DNA from: a virus
Virus record (IMG/VR): IMGVR_UViG_3300032309_001546
Coordinates: 62,001-126,000 of that record
Reading direction: 5' to 3' (one strand)
Length of the DNA: 64,000 bases
Each line of letters begins with the position of its first letter. Position 1 is the stretch's first letter. This document shows positions 58,901 to 64,000 of the stretch, one piece after another. Below the pieces are notes generated by a model. It was not told the DNA's origin. It ran no database searches and saw nothing but the letters and a program-made list of their open reading frames with translations. The position numbers and the translations under genes were made by a program.

Positions 58901-59170
58901 ACATATAAAATCTTTGACGTACGAAATCAAGGAAATAACTATCTAAGACAAAGACAGATGCAAGGACCCTCATGGAAGAGTGGGCCAAGCGCAGGAATGA
59001 GTAGCTCTATGGGTAATACAATTAGACAGCGAAGCATTCATGCTATGGAGAATTCACGATTCAATGCAATGAGATCTATGGGCAATGAATCCTATATGAT
59101 TACAGCTCCGAAAAGCAGATATGCTAACTCAACATCAATACACAGTACGGCTCCAATGCTATCTTATTAA
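55982..59170 (+). CDS. Ala-rich structural-type protein, 1062 aa
   Basis: Follows the previous gene by 2 nt. Repeated blocks A-Q-KLAS-T-S-VPT occur, and TTGAQAAR and TTRGQAARG match the linker motif of the preceding protein. Hydrophobic segments near residues 905-985 (VAPVLMGATAIADF, LNPVTTLIAGGAIAAAAYATY) are membrane-like. The C-terminus is Met/Arg/Ser-rich (AMENSRFNAMRSMGNES). Possibly an ejected or inner virion protein. No fold recognised. Confidence 0.68.
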   Translation: MALRRKSLQSPSLFNIPPEAEETFNVYDKQALEIGQSVGGDNRSYFDQMHEIMTKSGHNLVGFESSEADMVNQTLGGMSPSRRLGYGQGTRAHYQNPETGSVRSVINDDLDTDHAVNWMDKEGWEQHQARHAKAARDMGYDLPSLPALNPDGTVARPHHAEAAVGNSPGVSSASSSASSVVDSPPPAPDPVPAPIETKTLEEKKAEVLGQRAKQPQRVPQQHNTWQRTVRDYLADVAKPPEPSADPTKLRAKGGKGFIPTPVRQALTGMGYEIPEPEMPGTPAQGDNPASPAYHSRKQVEEMYGMAEHLAGRDLENEARLRYFNDQRSAGNAPAAPAKLAQGAEKVAQAASSGAPIPQPVSVEEYLSAHNKMINDPSPENKATMERPEYMQTRANEGAAIDKSLMEQAKAATPAGAKIPQAADAPAQAAQKLASTESVPTTSAPASSAAQAADDGPGKFDMGAVPEDRIPKRPKPGELGSQEYVDKQQAEIEERQRAQAKKKYEQLANSDNPRHRAMAEKLKARAEGGNVIKDGKAAGTLAEQPGSTVPKISDSPAEAAQKVANTASVPIETGAAAARKSSLPEGANNLGTTSTPGSNQAGPTTGAQAARSAANMSPPAFGHQGGEDGPGTTRGQAARGARGVDPNLDRSVDRVFGEATNGVANNGAKVAPGAAVRKRRGAGKTGGATGAAAFPSSPAAGAGPVGGANAPAGSPGAAPLSPSAAYQAQVEEAKQARAAKAARAGGGSGAAAAGKATKGSRTNGMLRGMAYNSSLVDRELDLTTRGFVAGIGSIANDLGLNRRVTAYGADGKPSSYMDTFFGTTIRGGTGYAHPLMDDAGRVTWTTAKTVQAATAGWGKHIEDSFQSSTGIMKTMTGIRRSLYNGLGGGSDGFINKMLTKLGGAGTLVAPVLMGATAIADFRQGYKKGGVFGGIAGAGKGIVAGWIMNKVVAAALLNPVTTLIAGGAIAAAAYATYKIFDVRNQGNNYLRQRQMQGPSWKSGPSAGMSSSMGNTIRQRSIHAMENSRFNAMRSMGNESYMITAPKSRYANSTSIHSTAPMLSY

Positions 59171-59198
59171 TAATAGAAATTTAAAAAATAAGAATAGC

Positions 59199-61340
59199 AT
59201 GAAAGAAAAAATCTTAAATTTATCTGATCTTTACAAGAAGGTCGACACCGAGAGCATAGATGTTTCCTATGTTGACTATTGGAGTAAGATCCAAAACAGC
59301 ATAATTCAAGAGTACATAGATACCTATGGACTTAGAACTAAAACAAAAACAGGAGCAGCATGTTCAGTAGGATGTGAGAACTGCCAAGTCTCACATATAG
59401 AGAAGTATAAGAAAGACTATCCTACGCATCCTATTGAAAGTAAAAGAAAAATAAAAGCAGATCCTAAAGCTTTTCCAACTCATGCTTTCCAAATTAGTTG
59501 TCCTCTTATTCCTAAAGATTATCTTGAACAGTATTCTGACTTTGCCAGTGAGCTTTCTGCTGAAGAGAAAGATGCTTTAGTTATTAACACTGATCCGGTC
59601 ACATTTGCTAGTAAAATGTTCAACTGGAAACCAAGAGCACATCAAGAGATTGCACTTAGATGTCAAAGCAAAAAGAAAGTTTATCGATTTGGGCGGCGTT
59701 CTGGTAAGTCGGATGCTCTTGCTATTGAAATACTATTTCATGCATTTACTAGAATTAGAGAATATTTTGATGAAGACATTAAAGAGAAAGTTAATGGGAT
59801 TAAGATTCTTGTTTGTTGTCCTTTTGATTCTCAGGTAACTGCAATATTTAATAGAATACTTGAATTGCTTAATAGTAATGCTAGTTTAAGAAAAGAATTT
59901 AGATATAAGCAATCACCTTATCATCAGTTAAGATTGGATAATGGTGCAATTATTTCTGGGTTTACTACTGGCAGCAATGGCGCTAGCGCAGTAAGAGGCC
60001 AGGACGCTCATGTTATCATCCTTGATGAGGTTGATTACATGACTGAGAAGGACTTTACTACAATCCTTCCAATCGCCCAGTCCCATGGTGATTGTCTAAT
60101 TAGAGCTGCCTCTACCCCTAGTGGTCTTCGTAGTAAGTTTTATGAATGGTGCCAAGAAGCAGCCGACTGGAAAGAGTTTTATTTCCCAACAGCTGTTATT
60201 GATGAGACTCCTTTCGCACAGGCTAAGATCTCTTGGAAAAGTCTTCGCAATGAAATGAGACGAGAGTATACAAGTGATGGCTGGTTACAAGAAGTCATGG
60301 CTATGTTTATTAGCAACGCAGATGGCGTGTTTGCTGCTCCACTGGTTGCGAGTGCAATGGATGGCTATACTTATAGTCAAATGAGAGAAGCTAAAATGAA
60401 AGGAGACCTTGCGGGTTTTAGATACAGCCTTGGAGTTGACTGGAATACTAGCTTTGGTACTTGGATATGTATTACTGGATTTCATCCACAAGTTGGATTA
60501 CAAGTAATGGAAGTTGTTAATGTTCCTAAACAAAACTTTACTCAGCTACAAGGTCTTCAAAAAATAACTGAATTGCTTAGCTTTTGGCAACCTCATCATA
60601 TCTACGTTGACAAAGGTCATGGTGCAACACAATGGGAGACATTGAAAATGTGGTCTTCCCAGCAGAAAGCTGGGACTTACGAGTTTAATGTACAAAGAAG
60701 AATCAAAGCTTATGACTTTGGTAGTAAGGTTGCAATACGAGAGCCATCAAGTGGGCGAATTATTGAACATCCTGCTAAACCATTCCTTGTAGAAAATGCA
60801 GTTAGAAGATTCGAAGATAAGATGATTAGGTTTTCTTTTGAAGATGATTTGCTTAGAAAACAACTACTTAACTATATTATTAAGTCTCGTCAGCCTAATG
60901 GGACTCCTGTATTTGGACAAGATAATACAAGTATTGGAGATCACGCACTTGATGCATTTATGCTAAGTCTTGTAGCATTTACAATAGAAGAAGGACCTTT
61001 AGCTATGTCTAGAGGAATAGTTTCTAATTTTGGAATAACTGAAACTCTCGGACATTCTATTCTAAGCGAACAGAATCAAGATCCACATAATAAGAAATTA
61101 ACAGGTGGAGAGTTGCTAAGGCAATTGCAAAATGAAAGGAACTCTGCTATAGATAGCAGGAAAAATGGCTCTGGTCCTTATGAGAAAAAGACAGAGCACT
61201 ACAGTGACCTTGATAGAAGAGCATGGGAAAGAGATATGATTGTTACTAGAGATGGCAAAGGAAACATGGGACAAGCAATAGCTCCAGTGTTTAACTCCCG
61301 ACACAATTACCAACGACCAAGTGGTCGAACTATTAAATAG
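59199..61340 (+). CDS. terL: Terminase large subunit
   Basis: DNA-packaging motor ATPase and nuclease. Start at the ATG at 59199; an upstream in-frame ATG overlaps the previous gene. Walker A FGRRSGKSDA is near residues 164-173, Walker B VIILDEVDYM near 270-279 and the coupling motif AAST near 305. RNase-H-like nuclease acids appear in LGVDWNTS (near 411), YVDKGHG (near 469) and GDHALDAF (near 580). Unusually, an N-terminal extension holds ACSVGCENC and a later SC, a possible zinc site. Length 713 aa, longer than the usual 500-600. Confidence 0.92.
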   Translation: MKEKILNLSDLYKKVDTESIDVSYVDYWSKIQNSIIQEYIDTYGLRTKTKTGAACSVGCENCQVSHIEKYKKDYPTHPIESKRKIKADPKAFPTHAFQISCPLIPKDYLEQYSDFASELSAEEKDALVINTDPVTFASKMFNWKPRAHQEIALRCQSKKKVYRFGRRSGKSDALAIEILFHAFTRIREYFDEDIKEKVNGIKILVCCPFDSQVTAIFNRILELLNSNASLRKEFRYKQSPYHQLRLDNGAIISGFTTGSNGASAVRGQDAHVIILDEVDYMTEKDFTTILPIAQSHGDCLIRAASTPSGLRSKFYEWCQEAADWKEFYFPTAVIDETPFAQAKISWKSLRNEMRREYTSDGWLQEVMAMFISNADGVFAAPLVASAMDGYTYSQMREAKMKGDLAGFRYSLGVDWNTSFGTWICITGFHPQVGLQVMEVVNVPKQNFTQLQGLQKITELLSFWQPHHIYVDKGHGATQWETLKMWSSQQKAGTYEFNVQRRIKAYDFGSKVAIREPSSGRIIEHPAKPFLVENAVRRFEDKMIRFSFEDDLLRKQLLNYIIKSRQPNGTPVFGQDNTSIGDHALDAFMLSLVAFTIEEGPLAMSRGIVSNFGITETLGHSILSEQNQDPHNKKLTGGELLRQLQNERNSAIDSRKNGSGPYEKKTEHYSDLDRRAWERDMIVTRDGKGNMGQAIAPVFNSRHNYQRPSGRTIK

Positions 61341-61347
61341 AGGACTT

Positions 61348-61785
61348 ATGGCTTTAAAATTATTTACTCTAGAAGACGATAATCAATTCCATGAAGTTGA
61401 TAACGTTACTAAGAGAATAACTTCATTTCATGACACCACTGATGGCTCATATAGCATATCTAGGTTCTACCTAGTAAATGATCCATTAGAATTAGGTTAT
61501 GAAAACATTACTATTACTCTTGTAATCAATGGACTAGAAAATGGTCCAATTTCACAAAATGGTATTGTTTATCAACTGCTAGCAATGCGCAATGAAACTG
61601 CTCTCCCAGAGAATAATGTCTGGGAAAATATTCCTTTTAATAATGAAATTGCAATATCTAACATTGAAGCTGGTGTTGAATCTTATCGCTACTTCGCACT
61701 AAGAACTTACGTTCCTCGTGGCCATGGAGCTAACTATATTAACGAAGCAAATCTAAAGGTTCTAGCTACTGAAATAACAGGTTAA
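61348..61785 (+). CDS. Hypothetical structural-type protein, 145 aa
   Basis: Start at 61348, with GAGGACTT before the ATG. Begins MALKLFTLEDDNQFHEVD; strand-rich, no cysteines, ends VLATEITG. The place directly after the terminase and before a large virion-type protein suggests a head or tail part. Unknown. Confidence 0.66.
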   Translation: MALKLFTLEDDNQFHEVDNVTKRITSFHDTTDGSYSISRFYLVNDPLELGYENITITLVINGLENGPISQNGIVYQLLAMRNETALPENNVWENIPFNNEIAISNIEAGVESYRYFALRTYVPRGHGANYINEANLKVLATEITG

Positions 61786-61786
61786 A

Positions 61787-64000
61787 ATGAAAATTGGAAA
61801 AATTAAAAAAGATGGAGATCCTGCTCCGATTATAGGACTTGACGTAGAGCTAGCTCCTGACGGAGCAAAAGGTGTAATTAACCAAAACATTACGCTAGAA
61901 GAGGTCTTGGAAGAGACTATAAGAAATAATCCTTCGGCTATAACTGATGACTCTGGTAATGTTGATCCTGAAAAGCTTCAACAGCTTGTGAGGGATATAT
62001 CAATAAAGATTAATGCACAGTCTAACTATAATCAAACATTAGACACTCCTGTCTACAAGGCAGGTAGTAACAAGACAAACTGGGATCCAGAAGAAGTTGC
62101 AGCCTTAAAGCAATCAAATAGAGAAAGAGCTGCAGACTTAATGAGAAAGATAGAATCTTCTCTAGATAAAGTAGATAAAGAGCTTGAAGATCTTGATTAC
62201 TATATCGAGTACGACACATCTAATCCTAGATTCGTTATGCTGGCAAAGTCTCTGTTCCCAGACCACACTCTTGGAGTTTTGCAATTCAAAGAAATTAATG
62301 AACTTAAGAAACTAAGAAGTCGAATAGGGGCAATAAAGGCAGCTGAGAAGACTAATAAATATAATAAAAAAACCAATAATCCTCTTATAAATCTGAATAA
62401 AGAATTTGAGCCAGAGCTTCAGGCTGCTTTGAAGTATGCTACTTTAAAGGCAGAAGCAGCTACAATTGAATCTATGAAGTTATCCATAATGGGCAATCAA
62501 GTAGAAGCTGAACGGACTTTAGCTACAGGCACAAGAGATCTTGCTATCCAATTGGGATGGGACAGTTTTGTTAGCGATATTACATCGGCAAGAGAAAAAC
62601 CAATTAGGCTAGTAGATGAAGATGTAAGTTTTCCAAGAGATCTTCTTGAATTTGCAGGTGCCATTGAAGAAGACGAGGTTTTAATTACTGAGAATAATAT
62701 AGGCTCAAAAGTTAGTCTTATTCCTTTACAGAAGCAACTAGTAAAGGGAAAACAATCTACTGGCTATATTAGAGACTTACTTGGTAAGCTTGATGAGCAA
62801 AGTAGTTATGTTGATAATGTTCTGAATGGCAAGAAGCCTGTTCAGATAAAAAGAGGAAAGAATGGAAAGGTTGAGTATGATCCTATTACAATAGAAGATT
62901 GCTGGAAGTGTTTTAAGCTTTCCTGGGATGGACTAAAAGATTTCTCTGCCGGTATAGATATAGAATATGATGCTAAACTTGCGTTAGACAATATTGAGTA
63001 TATGTATAAGAAGATAAATTATGCGTTTGACTTACCTTACTTGATACAGCAAAATCTCTGTAGTCTTGTTAGGCTAGGCAGTTTGTGTCCAATCGAATTA
63101 GCTTTTCTTCTTTCATCTTTTCTTGGTCTATTCATGTTTACATGGAAAGAAATGTTCAGTCTTAGTGCGGCTGGATCTTTCCTAAAGGACCTACTTTTTC
63201 AAGGATTGCTTAAGCCTATCCTTGGAGGATTACAGATTGGTCTCCAGCTTTCTGTCGGGCCTCTGCCTACTTATAAAAGTTGTGTATTAAACTCAATAAC
63301 TAATCTTCAGTCTTTTGATAATACTCTTGGTAGTTATGGCTTTAAAGTAAGCGAACTATCTGATTGGCTTGATGGCAAAGCAGAAAGTGTAGAGAGTGAG
63401 AATGGACAACTTATATTGCAAAAACTTATAACTGAAGGTAAAGCTGTTGCAGGCTTTGGAGAGACTGGAAATGAAGTTAGATTAGGAGAAGATGTACTTG
63501 CTCCAATGAGAGACACAGTTGTAAGCTGGGCAGGCGGAGATACTAAGGATAAGTTCTGGACTACAGTCACTAATCCCTTACTTGGTATAGGCGCACTTGA
63601 TGCTCTTGAGATGTTTAAGGGCGCACTTGAAGATTTCACTGTATTTGCTGGAGAGCAGTCTGATATAGTTAAGTCTATCCTCAAGGCAATTGAATTTACT
63701 ATGAAGGATGAAGGAGATTCGATTGTTGAATTGGCCGCTAAGCTTGCAGGTCTTGGTACATGTATTAGCCTACTGTATGGAATCTTCAGCGGCTTTAAGG
63801 ATGCAAATATTGATGCTTGTATAAAGATGGAGATGCCAAATGGCGCAGGCAGTCCTTCAATTCTTGAAACACCTTTCACTATACCAGAGCTTGCTGAACG
63901 ATTGAATATCACTGATATTAAATATGACGAAGCGGTAATCTCAAGGAATCCTAGCGCTGAAGGTTCAGCAGAGAAAGCTCTTGGCCAACAAGCTTATCTT
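61787..64000 (+). CDS. Large structural-type protein, partial (738 codons in window)
   Basis: The ATG is 1 nt after the previous stop, and the frame is open to the window end, so the C-terminus is missing. N-terminus MKIGKIKKDGDPAPIIG; charged helical part with coiled coils up to about residue 250. A hydrophobic region near 440-510 (LAFLLSSFLGLFMFTW, LLKPILGGLQIG) and a further region near 650 could be membrane-active or buried. Frequent ATA, AGA and TTA codons match the phage tRNA set. Portal or internal virion protein are options; no motif decides. Confidence 0.7.
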   Translation, partial: MKIGKIKKDGDPAPIIGLDVELAPDGAKGVINQNITLEEVLEETIRNNPSAITDDSGNVDPEKLQQLVRDISIKINAQSNYNQTLDTPVYKAGSNKTNWDPEEVAALKQSNRERAADLMRKIESSLDKVDKELEDLDYYIEYDTSNPRFVMLAKSLFPDHTLGVLQFKEINELKKLRSRIGAIKAAEKTNKYNKKTNNPLINLNKEFEPELQAALKYATLKAEAATIESMKLSIMGNQVEAERTLATGTRDLAIQLGWDSFVSDITSAREKPIRLVDEDVSFPRDLLEFAGAIEEDEVLITENNIGSKVSLIPLQKQLVKGKQSTGYIRDLLGKLDEQSSYVDNVLNGKKPVQIKRGKNGKVEYDPITIEDCWKCFKLSWDGLKDFSAGIDIEYDAKLALDNIEYMYKKINYAFDLPYLIQQNLCSLVRLGSLCPIELAFLLSSFLGLFMFTWKEMFSLSAAGSFLKDLLFQGLLKPILGGLQIGLQLSVGPLPTYKSCVLNSITNLQSFDNTLGSYGFKVSELSDWLDGKAESVESENGQLILQKLITEGKAVAGFGETGNEVRLGEDVLAPMRDTVVSWAGGDTKDKFWTTVTNPLLGIGALDALEMFKGALEDFTVFAGEQSDIVKSILKAIEFTMKDEGDSIVELAAKLAGLGTCISLLYGIFSGFKDANIDACIKMEMPNGAGSPSILETPFTIPELAERLNITDIKYDEAVISRNPSAEGSAEKALGQQAYL

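Noticed and set aside
63334-63912. Minus-strand open frame near the window end
   Set aside because: It lies opposite the large plus-strand gene that is open to the window edge; it lacks a ribosome site and looks like a codon-pattern shadow.
1-64000. CRISPR arrays
   Set aside because: Short repeats are present at 26 kb, 31 kb and 33 kb, but none has the constant repeat and constant-length unique spacer pattern of a CRISPR array; no cas gene is visible.
1-64000. Insertion sequences and integrases
   Set aside because: No transposase, integrase or IS-like terminal repeats were found; the only mobile element signal is the intron with its HNH gene.

Overview
The window is part of the genome of a large tailed bacteriophage, probably a jumbo phage. 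It carries a terminase large subunit and very long virion proteins on the plus strand. A long minus-strand block holds nucleotide-metabolism, DNA-repair, tRNA and many tiny accessory genes, with almost no bacterial housekeeping content. The host cannot be read from the sequence. Two UV-lesion repair enzymes (a spore-photoproduct-lyase-like radical SAM protein and a UvdE-type endonuclease) would fit a sunlit habitat, but that is inference.

Layout. 1-16 kb (minus): lytic transglycosylase, cytidine-deaminase-fold enzyme, ATP-dependent DNA ligase, PurA-family synthetase, SPL-like and UvdE-like repair enzymes, a tRNA cluster, a TilS-like tRNA-Ile lysidine synthetase, and a module of MoxR AAA ATPase, VWA/metallopeptidase-like protein and a 755-aa HExxH protein. 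The tRNAs are Tyr, a Leu(UAA) split by a group I intron carrying an HNH gene, Thr, Pro, Lys and one with a CAU anticodon. 16-26 kb (minus): densely packed small genes, mostly unknown, with overlapping start and stop codons. 25.9-26.5 kb: repeat-rich, gene-free DNA. 26.5-30.8 kb (minus): SSB, tRNA-Arg and a run of very small membrane peptides. 30.8-33.2 kb: structured gene-free segments around two small genes. 33.2-40.0 kb: one 2265-aa multidomain protein. 40.0-42.0 kb: a 2-kb gene-free, highly structured stretch. 42.0-47.6 kb: fourteen small single-gene transcription units. 47.6-48.0 kb: AT-rich divergent region. 48.0-64 kb (plus): virion and packaging genes, the last one running off the window.

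Regulation. From about 32 to 47 kb nearly every gene is separated from the next by the same cassette: an intrinsic terminator hairpin, then an AT-rich element close to ATACTTAAATAGT, then TATGGGYTAA. Next come a short GC hairpin near the mRNA 5' end and a strong Shine-Dalgarno. I read it as a repeated terminator-promoter unit. Two of these units drive segments with no gene (about 0.47 kb and 1.6 kb), which makes them candidate structured non-coding RNAs. The smaller contains two copies of a linked double pseudoknot whose stems differ in sequence but keep pairing.

The main system-level observations are: the candidate large structured RNAs; the terminator-promoter cassettes; a hairpin array with changing stems and a constant loop; the TilS gene beside a CAU tRNA; the intron-bearing tRNA-Leu; a short PurA-family enzyme with a MazG-like protein in the same genome; and a virion-operon protein combining DEDDh exonuclease motifs with a thermonuclease domain. 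All functional statements come from motif reading by eye; no database search was possible.
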